From positions 1,101,952 through 1,165,951 of the forward strand of contig CAVSMH010000008.1 in assembly GCA_963728965.1 (NCBI GenBank): 64,000 bases of DNA, written 5' to 3'. Both the position numbers and the translations under genes were made by a program. Each line of letters begins with the position of its first letter. The stretch's first letter is position 1. The stretch is from DASQZT01 sp963728965 (GTDB lineage Bacteria > Acidobacteriota > Terriglobia > Bryobacterales > Bryobacteraceae). This document shows positions 28,640 through 37,714 of the stretch, in pieces. The notes below the pieces were generated by a model, which saw nothing but the letters and a program-made list of their open reading frames with translations, had not been told where the DNA came from and made no database searches.

Positions 28640-29467
28640 TCAGACATCGCACAACGCGAACGCCTGAGCGAGCCCTTCGCAAGGATCGCGCGTGGGGATG
28701 AATTCCTGGCCCACGTAGCCGTCGTAGCCGATCTCGAGAAGGGTGCGCATGACGGCCGGGTAGTGCATCTCCTGGCGGTCGTCGAGTTCATGGCGGCCGG
28801 GAATTCCGGCCACGTGCACATGGCCGATCCAGTCGCGATAGCGGCGCAGGCGGCGGATGACATCGCCATTCATGATGGCCACGTGGTAGACGTCGAACAA
28901 GAGCTTGACGTACGGTGAACCCACCTGGCGGACGATTTCGGCGCAGTAGTCGATACTGTCACCCTGGTAGCCGGGGTGGCCTTTCATGGGGTGCGAATCG
29001 TCGCGGGTGTTGAGCTGTTCGAGACACAGCGTGACGCGGCGCGGCGCGGCGTATTCGGCCAGGGCGCGCAATCCCTTGACGGTGTTTTGGGCGCCCTCGG
29101 CGGGCGGGATTTCGGCACTCGAGGGGTCGCCGGCATCGACCCATTTGTAGCCGGTGAAGGCGATGATGCGCTCCACGCCGGACTCGGCACACTGGTCGAT
29201 GCTCCGGCAGGTCTGCGCGATGACCTCCTCGTGATAGCGCGGATTGTTGAGGCCCCTGGCAAAAACGGGTTCCGGCATGCCGTTCATGGCGATGGCACAT
29301 TCGAGGCCGTATTCGCGGAGCACCGGCCACTGCTCCGGCGGCACGAGCTCCACACTGCGAAAACCGAGGCGGCACGCGGTTTCGCAGACGTGCTGGATAT
29401 CCCAGTTCCATTCGGTAGCGTTCAGGCACCAGAACGCGAGTGATTGTTTGATGCGCCCGTTCTTCAT
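28640..29467 (-). CDS. Sugar phosphate isomerase/epimerase, hydroxypyruvate isomerase-like TIM barrel
   Basis: A 275-residue AP-endonuclease-2-type TIM barrel. Barrel strands end in metal-binding residues of the family: CLEQLN (Glu), LFDVYHVAIMNGD (Asp, His), HVHVAGIPGRHE (His) and YVGQEFIPTRDP (Glu). VAGIPGRHEL is the hydroxypyruvate isomerase (Hyi) type signature. The substrate is not certain; hydroxypyruvate, tagatose- or inosose-type sugars are options. No Tat or Sec signal is seen from the chosen ATG 29467 (upstream in-frame residues are Arg/Pro-rich and unlike the family). TATAAT on the minus strand at 29488-29483 lies 15 nt before the start. Confidence 0.83.
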   Translation of the reverse strand: MKNGRIKQSLAFWCLNATEWNWDIQHVCETACRLGFRSVELVPPEQWPVLREYGLECAIAMNGMPEPVFARGLNNPRYHEEVIAQTCRSIDQCAESGVERIIAFTGYKWVDAGDPSSAEIPPAEGAQNTVKGLRALAEYAAPRRVTLCLEQLNTRDDSHPMKGHPGYQGDSIDYCAEIVRQVGSPYVKLLFDVYHVAIMNGDVIRRLRRYRDWIGHVHVAGIPGRHELDDRQEMHYPAVMRTLLEIGYDGYVGQEFIPTRDPCEGLAQAFALCDV

Positions 29468-29488
29468 GTGGCTCGGGAGAGTATTATA
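29468..29488 (-). promoter_or_regulatory. -10 element of the sugar isomerase gene
   Basis: A perfect TATAAT on the minus strand (29488-29483) lies 15 nt before the ATG at 29467, predicting a leader of about 9 nt. Confidence 0.45.
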
Positions 29489-29611
29489 GATCATCTGGCA
29501 GCTTGGCGCGGCTCCGCTCACCGGTGGTAGCGGTTCTCTCGATGCGCGCCTTGGCCGCCGCACGGGAGCGGCCGATGGAAAGGGCCGGACTATCCGGCGG
29601 AGGTCACCTTG

Positions 29612-30775
29612 ATGCGTTTATCCGGCGTGGGTTGGTGCGGGGCCGCGATAGCAGCGGGTATCGCCTGGATGGGATGGAGTTCGGAGCGGGCGCTCGACAT
29701 CGTGTTCGAGCGTCAGATGATCGATGCCGATTCGAGCGAGACGGCCGCCGTGGCGGACATCAACGGCGACGGGAAACTGGATATCGTCTCCGGCGAAAAC
29801 TGGTACGAAGCCCCGAAATGGGTCCGCCATCGGTTCCGGCAAATCGCTTTCACCAACAACTACCTGGATGATTTCAGCGACCTCCCGCTGGATGTGAACG
29901 GCGACGGCCGGGTAGACATTGTGAGCTGCTCGTGGTTCAGCAAGCGGCTCTATTGGAGCGAGAACCCCGGAACGACCGGCGCGCCGTGGAAGGACCACGT
30001 AGTGGAGTCGCGATTTCCGGTGGAGTTTTCGTTCCTGGTGGATCTCGATAACGACGGCCGGGCCAGAGAGTTGCTGCCCGAATTCGGCGACCCGAAGGCG
30101 CCGCTCACCTGGTACGAGTTGCGCGACGGCGCCTTCGTGGCGCACGTGGTTGCCGACCATTCGCTGGGACACGGAATCGGCGCCGGCGATGTGAACAAGG
30201 ACGGACGGAACGATATCCTCACGCCGAACGGATGGTTCGAAGCGCCGGTGAACCCACGGTCGGCGAAGTGGACCTTCCACGGCGATTTTCAACTCGGCGA
30301 TGTGGGCTTCATCCACGTGCTGGATGTGAACGGAGACGGGCGGCCCGACCTGGTGACGTCGATGGCCCACAACTACGGCGTGTTCTGGATGGAGCAGACG
30401 GGCCCGGGCACCTGGGTGAAGCACACCATCGACGACAGTTGGTCGCAGGCGCACTCCCTGGTGCTGGCGGACCTGAATGGAGACGGCAAGCTCGACCTGG
30501 TGACCGGAAAACGCTTTATGGCGCATAACGGCCGCGACCCCGGCGAGCGCGAGCCGCTGGGACTTTACTGGTACGAGTATTGGAAGACGCCGGAGGGTGT
30601 GGTGGAGTGGGGGAAGCATCTGATCGACTATGGGGGGCGCGCCGGTGCGGGGATGCAGGTGACGGTGGCCCGGTTGGAGCCCGGGCGCGGTCCGGACGTC
30701 ATTGTGGGAGGCAAATCGGGCTTGTTTGTGTTTCGGAGGGCGGAAGAGACGGCAGGCAAAGATACGGGGCGTTGA
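29612..30775 (+). CDS. FG-GAP/VCBS repeat protein
   Basis: A 387-residue protein with an N-terminal hydrophobic segment (signal peptide or anchor) and a beta-propeller made of FG-GAP-like repeats. Each repeat has a calcium-binding-type loop: VADINGDGKLDIVSGE, LDVNGDGRVDIVS, GDVNKDGRNDILT, LDVNGDGRPDLVT, LADLNGDGKLDLVTG. Such secreted propellers occur in adhesion and polysaccharide-related proteins. It is 5 nt upstream of the GH35-like glycosidase gene and so probably cotranscribed with it, suggesting a shared role in glycan use. One repeat (VDLDNDGRARELLPE) has a degenerate loop. Confidence 0.82.
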   Translation: MRLSGVGWCGAAIAAGIAWMGWSSERALDIVFERQMIDADSSETAAVADINGDGKLDIVSGENWYEAPKWVRHRFRQIAFTNNYLDDFSDLPLDVNGDGRVDIVSCSWFSKRLYWSENPGTTGAPWKDHVVESRFPVEFSFLVDLDNDGRARELLPEFGDPKAPLTWYELRDGAFVAHVVADHSLGHGIGAGDVNKDGRNDILTPNGWFEAPVNPRSAKWTFHGDFQLGDVGFIHVLDVNGDGRPDLVTSMAHNYGVFWMEQTGPGTWVKHTIDDSWSQAHSLVLADLNGDGKLDLVTGKRFMAHNGRDPGEREPLGLYWYEYWKTPEGVVEWGKHLIDYGGRAGAGMQVTVARLEPGRGPDVIVGGKSGLFVFRRAEETAGKDTGR

Positions 30776-30780
30776 AGACC

Positions 30781-32418
30781 ATGTTGCAACAAATTTGCGG
30801 AGCAGTCGCCGGCCTGGCGATGGCATTCGCCGCTTTGGCGGCGGATCCGCAGGCAAAACCTGCGGTGCGGCCGGGGCCCGAACTGCGCAAGCAAGGCACC
30901 GCCACGCAGATGATCGTGGACGGCAAGCCGTTCCTCATGCTCGCAGGGGAATTGCACAACTCCAGCGCATCGAGCCTGGAGTACATGAAACCAATCTGGC
31001 CGCGGCTGAAAGCCATGCACCTGAATACCGTGTTGGCCACGGTCTCGTGGGAACTGCTGGAGCCGCGGGAGCACGAGTTCGATTTCCGGCTGGTGGATGG
31101 ACTGCTCCGCGATGCGCGCGCCAACAACATGCGGCTGGGGCTGCTGTGGTTCGGGAGTTGGAAGAACGGCGTTTCGAGTTACGTGCCGCTGTGGGTGAAG
31201 AAGGACCTGGCCCGGTTTCCCCGCGCCCGGAAGCAGAGCGGCGAGAACCTGGAAGTGCTTTCGACGCTGAGCGGCGCCGCGCGTGACGCCGATGCGGCGG
31301 CTTTCGCGGCGCTGATGCGGCACATCAAACAGGTGGATGCGCAGCGCACCGTGATTCTGGTCCAGGTGGAGAACGAAGTCGGGATCCTGGGCGAGGCGCG
31401 CGATCATTCTCCGGCGGCGGATGGCGCCTGGTCGAAGCCGGTTCCCGGCGAACTGATGGAGTATCTGAACAGGAACAAGGGCGCGCTGCTGCCCGAGACG
31501 AAAGCGGTGTGGGGAGGGAACGGGTTCCGGACGTCGGGCACATGGGCGGAGGTATTCGGGACTTCACCGGAAGCGGACGAAGTGTTCATGGCGTGGCACT
31601 ACGGGCGTTACATCGGTAAGGTGACAGCCGCGGGCAAGAAGGAGTATCCGCTGCCCATGTATGTGAACGCGTGGCTGGTGCAGAACGCTACCCAGAAGCC
31701 TGGGGGCTATCCGAGCGGCGGTCCGGTTTCGCGGATGATGGACATCTGGCGCGCGGCGGCGCCGGAAGTGGACCTGTTGGCGCCCGACATCTACCTGCCC
31801 GATTTCAAGGCGGTGACGGCCAGCTATCACCGTTCCGGAAATCCGCTGTTCATTCCCGAGGCCCGTGGCGGCGCGGTGGGCGCAGCGAATGCCTTCTGGG
31901 CCATCGGCCAGCACGATGCGATGGGATTCTCTCCGTTCGGCATCGACGGCATTGCGGGCTTGGCCGGCGAGAACGCGACGCGCGAGGATCCGCTCGGACT
32001 CAGCTACCAGGTGCTGAACGAACTGACGCCGACCATCGCGAAATACAACGGCACGGGTAAAATGGCGGGCATCCTTCAGGATCAGGAACAGACGGAATCG
32101 ATCGTGCTCGGCGACTACCGGTTGAACATCCAATTCACACCCGCACGAGGGATGGCGGCGCCGGGACGGGGATACGGACTCGCCATCTGCACCGGTCCGG
32201 ACGAATACCTGATCGCGGGCACGGGCTTCACCGTGCGGTTCGCGGCCGAATCGCCGGGCCCCAAAGTGGCGCGGATCGGGCACATCGACGAGGGGCATTT
32301 CGTGGACGGCAAGTGGGTTCCCGGCCGGCGCCTCAACGGCGATGAGGACGGAGGCGGCACCCACATGACGTTCGGACGGCTCGGGATCCAGCGGATTACG
32401 CTATACCGTCACGATTAA
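30781..32418 (+). CDS. GH35-like beta-galactosidase with DUF5597 C-terminus
   Basis: A 545-residue secreted glycosidase. A signal peptide (LQQICGAVAGLAMAFAALAAD) is followed by the glycoside hydrolase 35/42 barrel with FLMLAGELHNSSASSLEYM and VLATVSWELLEPREHEFDF. The proposed acid/base Glu is in LVQVENEVGILG and the nucleophile Glu in PLFIPEARGG. The C-terminal ~120 residues match the DUF5597 domain seen after such barrels (GGGTHMTFGRLGIQRITLYRH). Likely substrate is beta-galactosides of plant or microbial polysaccharide; linkage specificity is not deducible. The ATG at 30781 is chosen for the signal peptide; the frame is open further upstream inside the FG-GAP gene. Confidence 0.86.
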   Translation: MLQQICGAVAGLAMAFAALAADPQAKPAVRPGPELRKQGTATQMIVDGKPFLMLAGELHNSSASSLEYMKPIWPRLKAMHLNTVLATVSWELLEPREHEFDFRLVDGLLRDARANNMRLGLLWFGSWKNGVSSYVPLWVKKDLARFPRARKQSGENLEVLSTLSGAARDADAAAFAALMRHIKQVDAQRTVILVQVENEVGILGEARDHSPAADGAWSKPVPGELMEYLNRNKGALLPETKAVWGGNGFRTSGTWAEVFGTSPEADEVFMAWHYGRYIGKVTAAGKKEYPLPMYVNAWLVQNATQKPGGYPSGGPVSRMMDIWRAAAPEVDLLAPDIYLPDFKAVTASYHRSGNPLFIPEARGGAVGAANAFWAIGQHDAMGFSPFGIDGIAGLAGENATREDPLGLSYQVLNELTPTIAKYNGTGKMAGILQDQEQTESIVLGDYRLNIQFTPARGMAAPGRGYGLAICTGPDEYLIAGTGFTVRFAAESPGPKVARIGHIDEGHFVDGKWVPGRRLNGDEDGGGTHMTFGRLGIQRITLYRHD

Positions 32419-32429
32419 GCGCAGCGTGT

Positions 32430-33785
32430 CTATCCCCACGGGCCGGCCAGCGGGGCGGCGGGATGGGCTATCGATTGAAAACGGGGAAGGCGCACGCGAT
32501 CGGTGTCCTTGATGGAGACCAGCGGCATCAGCCCGCGGTCGAGGAGCATCTCGACGGCTTCTTCCGTAAGCAGTACTTCGGCGCAGGGCTTGAGCAGCGA
32601 TTCGCCATCCTGACGGTATACGTGCAGCGGCAGGCCGTCCACCTGGCTCACCATTCCAGGACGCATCTCCCAACCGTATCGTGAAAAGGCCTCACCGAGG
32701 AGATACGCGCAGGCAATAGCGGGATGGCCCCAGAGATAGCGCTCATGTTCCACGGGGTCGGGCATTTCCTCGAAGGTGAATTCATCGGTGGGGTCGGTCT
32801 GAGCCCCGTAGGGGAGACGCAGCAGGAAGCGGGGCATGGCCAGGCCGATCCACTGGGCGGCGGGGGAGCGGCGCAAATCGTCGAACACGCGGTCGAAGCC
32901 GACGACATCGGGGGCCACGCCGGAGAGGAACGGCGCGCGGGCCTGGCGGGCGATGGCCGCGATCTCGGAGAGCTGAGATTCCTGGCGGGGGCTGAACGAG
33001 TATAGGCCGGCGATGACATTCCAGGCGGCGGCGCCGGGTGTGCCGGTGGCGTCCTCCACCGCGACGCGCCGGAGCGCGGCGATCCCATCGGGAGCAGAGG
33101 CGGCGCTCTCGGGCATGTCCCACACATACACTTTCAAGGTCTCGTTGGTCTCGAGCCGGCGGACCAGGAAGAAGAGGCTGCGCCAAGCCGACTCCAGTTC
33201 GCGGAAGGCGGGGTGGTGGAGGACGCCGCGCATCTCACCGGTAATCGCGGCATCGGTCTGCGCGAGATATTGCGGCTGGCGGGGATCCGGCTTGGGCTCG
33301 GCGTACGGCCCTACGAGATCGTGAAGCATCTGGTCCCAATCGCTGCGCGCGGGGGCGGCGGCCGATCCGGTGGGAGCGGTTTCGCCCATCATGGAGCGCA
33401 GCAGATCCGCTCCGGAAACGTCGGGAGGCGGCGTGGCGGCGGGGAATCCACGACCTTCGGAAACGCGCTGCCGCAGATCGCGCAGCGCCTGAAACGGCGG
33501 CAGGCGAACGAACAGACGGTCGGGGTGAAAATCGTCCAATTCGCGGAAGCGGACGAGGAGGGGCTTACCGGCAAATTGCAGGGAAAGCTCCGGCGCAAAG
33601 AGAGCCAGCACCTCGTCGAAGTTGTCGCGGTCGATCTGAACGGGCTTGCGGATGCGGCTGGCGCCCCCGCTGAAATTTCCGGCTATGAGGATACGGAAGG
33701 GCGTATCCGCCTCCGGGCGCGGGAGCGGTTCCGGGTCTTCGGCAACGTCGATCTGGACCGAGGCGAGTGAGCTGTTGCGGGGCAT
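32430..33785 (-). CDS. Orphan contractile-sheath protein: fused TssB-like and TssC-like domains
   Basis: A 451-residue protein. The N-terminal ~110 residues (PFRILIAGNFSGG, then PVQIDRDNFDEVLALFAPEL, FRELDDFHPDRLFVRLP) match the small sheath subunit TssB/VipA-type region. After a Pro/Ala-rich linker (about 115-165) comes a TssC/VipB-type region with FRELESAWRSLFFLVRR and, at the end, the sheath-typical ATPase-recognition-side segment VLLTEEAVEMLLDRGLMPLVSIKDTDRVRLPR. Family assignment is by eye. No other type VI or phage-tail genes (baseplate, Hcp, VgrG, ClpV) are in the window; flanking genes are metabolic. ATG 33785 with an AAGGTG ribosome site is preferred over the start 12 nt upstream. 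Confidence 0.7.
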   Translation of the reverse strand: MPRNSSLASVQIDVAEDPEPLPRPEADTPFRILIAGNFSGGASRIRKPVQIDRDNFDEVLALFAPELSLQFAGKPLLVRFRELDDFHPDRLFVRLPPFQALRDLRQRVSEGRGFPAATPPPDVSGADLLRSMMGETAPTGSAAAPARSDWDQMLHDLVGPYAEPKPDPRQPQYLAQTDAAITGEMRGVLHHPAFRELESAWRSLFFLVRRLETNETLKVYVWDMPESAASAPDGIAALRRVAVEDATGTPGAAAWNVIAGLYSFSPRQESQLSEIAAIARQARAPFLSGVAPDVVGFDRVFDDLRRSPAAQWIGLAMPRFLLRLPYGAQTDPTDEFTFEEMPDPVEHERYLWGHPAIACAYLLGEAFSRYGWEMRPGMVSQVDGLPLHVYRQDGESLLKPCAEVLLTEEAVEMLLDRGLMPLVSIKDTDRVRLPRFQSIAHPAAPLAGPWG

Positions 33786-33845
33786 GGCACCTTGCAATGT
33801 AGCTCAACAGCGGGAAAGCCGCAACGAGAGACTCGGAAGCATGTC

Positions 33846-33856
33846 CATAATGGGGC
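33846..33856 (+). promoter_or_regulatory. -10 element 5 nt from the antiporter start (leaderless candidate)
   Basis: CATAAT at 33846-33851 is followed by GGGGC and the ATG at 33857. The spacing predicts that transcription starts at or within the start codon. The GGGG could alternatively act as a weak ribosome site if transcription starts further upstream. Confidence 0.35.
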
Positions 33857-35062
33857 ATGTTCGGCCTGATTCTGGCTCAGCACAATGCGGCGCAGATTCC
33901 GTTGTCTCTGCTGGTGGTGTTCGCGTCAGCGAAGCTGCTCTCGGAGATTTTCGAGCGTCTCGGGCAGCCCGGAATTGCGGGCGAGATTCTGGCGGGGATC
34001 CTCATCGGGCCACAGGTACTGGGTTGGATGGAGCCCAACGATGTGCTGCGCATCCTTTCCGACCTGGGGGTGATGTTCCTGCTGTTCCGGGTGGGCCTGG
34101 AGGTGAAGGCGGCGGAGTTGTTCCGGGTGGGGGGGACCGCGCTCGTCGTGGCAATCGCCGGCGTGATCCTGCCCTTCGCGCTGGGCTGGGGCATTTGCAC
34201 GCTGTGGGGCCTTCCGCGCGTTGAGAGCATCTTTACCGGGGCGGCGATGGTGGCCACCAGCGTGGGGATTACCGCGGAGGTGCTGGCCAAGCGGGGATGG
34301 CTGCAGACGCGGGCGGCCAAGGTGATCCTGGCCGCGGCGGTGATCGACGACGTGCTCGGGCTGATTGTGCTGGCGCTGGTGAGCGGGCTGGCCAAGGGGT
34401 CGGTGCAGTACCTGGACGTGGCGTTGACGGCCACGATCGCGATCGGCTTCACGGCATTTCTGGCGACGTTCGGAGGGCGCACGGCGCAGAAGGTGATGCC
34501 GCGCGTACGGGAAAAGCTGAACATCGTGGAGGGCGAATTCGCACTGGCCATGACGCTGCTGTTCGCGCTGTCGCTGCTGGCGGTGTACGCGGGCGTGGCG
34601 GCGATCGTGGGAGCCTTTCTGGCGGGGATGGCGCTTTCCGAAACGGTGGACCGGCGGGTCAACGATCTTACCAATGGCGTTACCGAACTGCTGGCGCCGT
34701 TCTTTCTGGCGGGGGTGGGACTGCATCTGGACGTATCGGCGCTCACCTCCGGACGGACTGCGGCGCTGGCGGGCATCATCCTGGTGGCGGCGATCGCCTC
34801 CAAGTTCCTGGCTTGCGGCGCGGGGGCGCTGGGGCTTGGGCGGGCCGAAGCGGCGCAGGTGGGGGTTGGCATGGTGCCGCGCGGCGAGGTGGGAATGGTA
34901 GTCGCGCAGATCGGGCTGAACATGGGCGCGATGGCGCAGGGTGTGTACGGCATCATTGTCTTCATGTCGGTGGCCACCACCCTGGTGGCGCCTCCTTTGC
35001 TGAAGGTGGCGTTCCGGGGCGTGTCGCAGCGCATTCCCGAGGATCGCATCCGGCTGGGTTAG
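33857..35062 (+). CDS. Monovalent cation:proton antiporter, CPA2 family (KefB/NapA type)
   Basis: A 401-residue inner-membrane protein with 12-13 hydrophobic segments. Family marks are GQPGIAGEILAGILIGPQVLG (TM2), VIDDVLGLIVLALVSG (the DD/ND ion-binding motif region) and the C-terminal VGMVPRGEVGMVVAQIGL. It has no TrkA-N/C regulatory domain, so it is a short, NapA-like member exchanging Na+ or K+ for H+ in pH and ion homeostasis. The next gene begins 11 nt downstream and may be cotranscribed or leaderless. Confidence 0.88.
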   Translation: MFGLILAQHNAAQIPLSLLVVFASAKLLSEIFERLGQPGIAGEILAGILIGPQVLGWMEPNDVLRILSDLGVMFLLFRVGLEVKAAELFRVGGTALVVAIAGVILPFALGWGICTLWGLPRVESIFTGAAMVATSVGITAEVLAKRGWLQTRAAKVILAAAVIDDVLGLIVLALVSGLAKGSVQYLDVALTATIAIGFTAFLATFGGRTAQKVMPRVREKLNIVEGEFALAMTLLFALSLLAVYAGVAAIVGAFLAGMALSETVDRRVNDLTNGVTELLAPFFLAGVGLHLDVSALTSGRTAALAGIILVAAIASKFLACGAGALGLGRAEAAQVGVGMVPRGEVGMVVAQIGLNMGAMAQGVYGIIVFMSVATTLVAPPLLKVAFRGVSQRIPEDRIRLG

Positions 35063-35073
35063 AATCGGCTCGT
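35060..35073 (+). promoter_or_regulatory. -10 element 8 nt from the S9 peptidase start
   Basis: TAGAAT at 35060-35065, overlapping the antiporter stop codon (TAG at 35060-35062), followed by eight bases and the ATG at 35074. It would give a leader of about 2 nt. Confidence 0.35.
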
Positions 35074-37188
35074 ATGCGCCAGAGCCCAGACAATGATCGG
35101 ACAGCCACGAATACGATGGCCGCCGCGCCGGCACCCAGCGGACCGGCACCGGCGGCTTGCCCGGTCGCCAAGACGGTGGAACATCGCGAGCTCCGACACG
35201 GAGCGACCGTGATCGACTCCTACCACTGGCTCCGGGAGAAATCGAACCCCGAGGTGATCCAGCACCTCGAAGCGGAGAATGCCTACACGGCGGCAATGAC
35301 CCGTGACTTGAAACGTTTCGAGGATGAGCTTTACGAGGAGATGCTGGCGCGCATCAAACAGACCGACCTCAGCGTGCCGGTCCGGCGCGGCGATTACCTG
35401 TATTACTCGCGCACCGAGGAGGGCCAGCAGTACCCGATTCAATGCCGCCGCCAAGGCAGCATGGAAACTCCCGAAGAGGTTCTCCTCGATCTCAACGCGC
35501 TCGGGAAAGACCTCAAGTTCGTCGGGCTCGGCGCGTTTGTGGTGAGCGACGACCATTGCCTGCTGGCCTACACCGTCGATTTCACCGGGTTCCGCCAGTT
35601 CACGCTCCATTTGAAGAACCTGGCGAGCGGAGAGACGCTGGCCGACATCGCCGAGCGGGTCACTTCGGTAGCCTGGGCGGCCGACCATAGAACGCTGTTC
35701 CTGGTTACGGAAGACGAGGTGACGAAGCGCTCCGACCGGCTCTGGCGGCATGTGGTGGGCACGACCGGAGCGGAATTGCTCTACGAGGAGACCGACGAGC
35801 TGTATAACATCGGCATCGAGAAGACCCGCGATCAGAAGTACCTGCTGCTAGAAATCGAAAGCAAAGACACTACCGAGTTCCGCTATCTGCGTGCCGATCG
35901 GCCTCGGGACGCCTTCGCCGTGTTTTTGCCGCGCGAGAAGAAGCATCGATACTATGTAGACCACCGGGAGGGGGTGTTCTATATCCGCACCAACAAACCC
36001 GGCAGGAATTTCGCGGTGATGACGGCGCCCGAGAGCGATCCGGCTCCCAAAACCTGGACCACCTTCATCCCGCACCAGGACGAAGTGTTGATCGAGGACA
36101 TCGACCTCTTCCAGGATTTCGGCGTGGCGGTGGAGAAGGCGGAGGCGCTGAACCGGCTCCGGATTCACAATTTCCAGAACGGCGAGTGGACATCGGTGGC
36201 GTTTCCAGAACCAATCTACTTCGTCGCGCCAGGCGGAACGCCCGACTACACTTCGAGCACCTATCGCTTCAGCTATCAGAGTTTCATCACGCCGCCCAGC
36301 GTTTTCGACTACGATACCCGGACCGGTCTGTCCACGCTGCGGAAGCGGCAGGAGGTGCTGGGTGGGTACGACCCCAGCCAATATGAATCCCGGCGTCTGT
36401 GGGCCACTGCGCGCGATGGTGTCCGGGTGCCGATCTCGATCGTCTTCAAGAAGGGCTACGAACGCGACGGTGGCGCCCCGCTGCTGCTCTATGGCTACGG
36501 TTCGTACGGCTTCGGCGTCTCGGTCACGTTTGCGAGCCAACGGCTGAGCCTGCTCGATCGCGGCATGGCATACGCCATCGCGCACATCCGAGGCGGCAAC
36601 GAGATGGGCGAGAAATGGCGGGAAGACGGCATGCTGCTGAAGAAAGAGAACACCTTCCGGGACTTCATCGATTGCGCCGAATACCTCATTGCCGAGAAGT
36701 GGACTTCGCAGGCGCGGCTCCTGATTGAGGGTGGCAGCGCCGGAGGCCTGCTGATGGGAGCCGTCGTGAACATGCGGCCCGAGCTGTTCCGCGCGGTGCA
36801 TGCCGCGGTGCCCTTCGTAGACGTGCTCAACACGATGCTGGACGCTTCACTGCCTCTCACGATTGGCGAGTACCTGGAATGGGGCGACCCTAACCAGAAA
36901 GAGGCGTACGACTACATGAGCACTTATAGCCCCTATGACAACCTGGACAGGCAAGCGTATCCCGCGATGCTGGTTACCACCAGCCTGAACGACAGCCAGG
37001 TGATGTACTGGGAGCCCGCGAAATACGTGGCGCGGTTGCGGGCAGTGAAGACCGATCACAATCCGCTGCTGCTGAAGATCAAAATGGACCCGGCCGGCCA
37101 TGGAGGCGCGTCGGGGCGATATGACCGCCTGCGGGACCAGGCATTCGAGTACGCCTGGCTTCTGGCCCAGGTGGGAATTACTCACTAA
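35074..37188 (+). CDS. S9 family serine peptidase, oligopeptidase B type
   Basis: A 704-residue cytoplasmic peptidase with an N-terminal seven-bladed propeller (about residues 90-440) and a C-terminal alpha/beta hydrolase domain. The nucleophile Ser is in GGSAGGLLMGAV, the catalytic Asp in VTTSLNDSQV and the His in DPAGHGGASGRYDR. LLYGYGSYGF and GMAYAIAHIRGGNEMGEKWREDG are the usual S9A oxyanion-side blocks. The N-terminal DSYHWLREKSNPEVIQHLEAEN matches oligopeptidase B (cleavage after basic residues) rather than prolyl oligopeptidase. A disordered Ala/Pro-rich stretch occupies the first ~30 residues. It would cleave small peptides in the cytosol. Confidence 0.88.
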   Translation: MRQSPDNDRTATNTMAAAPAPSGPAPAACPVAKTVEHRELRHGATVIDSYHWLREKSNPEVIQHLEAENAYTAAMTRDLKRFEDELYEEMLARIKQTDLSVPVRRGDYLYYSRTEEGQQYPIQCRRQGSMETPEEVLLDLNALGKDLKFVGLGAFVVSDDHCLLAYTVDFTGFRQFTLHLKNLASGETLADIAERVTSVAWAADHRTLFLVTEDEVTKRSDRLWRHVVGTTGAELLYEETDELYNIGIEKTRDQKYLLLEIESKDTTEFRYLRADRPRDAFAVFLPREKKHRYYVDHREGVFYIRTNKPGRNFAVMTAPESDPAPKTWTTFIPHQDEVLIEDIDLFQDFGVAVEKAEALNRLRIHNFQNGEWTSVAFPEPIYFVAPGGTPDYTSSTYRFSYQSFITPPSVFDYDTRTGLSTLRKRQEVLGGYDPSQYESRRLWATARDGVRVPISIVFKKGYERDGGAPLLLYGYGSYGFGVSVTFASQRLSLLDRGMAYAIAHIRGGNEMGEKWREDGMLLKKENTFRDFIDCAEYLIAEKWTSQARLLIEGGSAGGLLMGAVVNMRPELFRAVHAAVPFVDVLNTMLDASLPLTIGEYLEWGDPNQKEAYDYMSTYSPYDNLDRQAYPAMLVTTSLNDSQVMYWEPAKYVARLRAVKTDHNPLLLKIKMDPAGHGGASGRYDRLRDQAFEYAWLLAQVGITH

Positions 37189-37281
37189 CCGGGCAAGGCG
37201 CTACGACCCCGCAGGGCCGCAGCGCCGTCCGTCCGCCACTTCCTTGAGGATGTACTCGCTTCGGTTACGGAAAACCTGCTG

Positions 37282-37695
37282 CTAGAACGTCACCCGGAAA
37301 CCGATCAGAGCTTCGCGGTTATAAAAGGTCTGTTCATACGGAATCTGCTCGGTTGGGTCCAGGACGTGGACCGCTCCGGTCATATCGAAGTGCACAAAGC
37401 AACTGAACTTGTAATTGCCTGCCTTTGGGAACTTTACCGAGTAGCTCTGCGGGCCGACGGATGTATCCAGTATTCGTTCGGCAGGAAGGCCAAGGCCTGG
37501 CTTCCTAAAAATCCCGGCTCTGCATTCCAACCCAGGCCTGCCATTCGCGAAACGCCGGTTCACGGTAAAGATTTCCAGGCCCGTGACGACCACTTTCGGC
37601 TCCTCGGGTTGGGCCGCGCAAACTCCGACCGGAGCGGCTGCCAGGGCGTGAAGCAGTTGATGGCGGGAAAGTCAGTGCGCCAATTGGGCCGCCAT
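37282..37695 (-). pseudogene. Cupredoxin-like protein with an in-frame stop in its leader
   Basis: The C-terminal half is a blue-copper-protein end: SYSVKFPKAGNYKFSCFVHFDMTGAVHVL, with Cys, His and Met copper ligands in C-x2-H-x2-M. Upstream in the same frame is a typical leader (RHQLLHALAAAPVGVCAAQPEE), but the only ATG (37695) is separated from it by a TGA at 37674-37672. The stretch between VVVTGLEIF and SYSVKF lacks the expected first His ligand. The gene is therefore probably decaying, though a CTG at 37656 or the GTG at 37593 could start a short protein. It is divergent from the acetyltransferase-like gene at 37715. Confidence 0.5.
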
Positions 37696-37701
37696 TCGGA
37701 C

Positions 37702-37714
37702 TATCATAGCTGAT
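37702..37714 (+). promoter_or_regulatory. -10 element 7 nt from the second acetyltransferase-like start
   Basis: TATCAT at 37702-37707 is followed by AGCTGAT and the ATG at 37715, the same placement as for acnA. No Shine-Dalgarno sequence is seen. Confidence 0.45.

Noticed and set aside
32430..33785. Full type VI secretion system
   Set aside because: Neighbours are a glycosidase and an antiporter; no other T6SS components are present.
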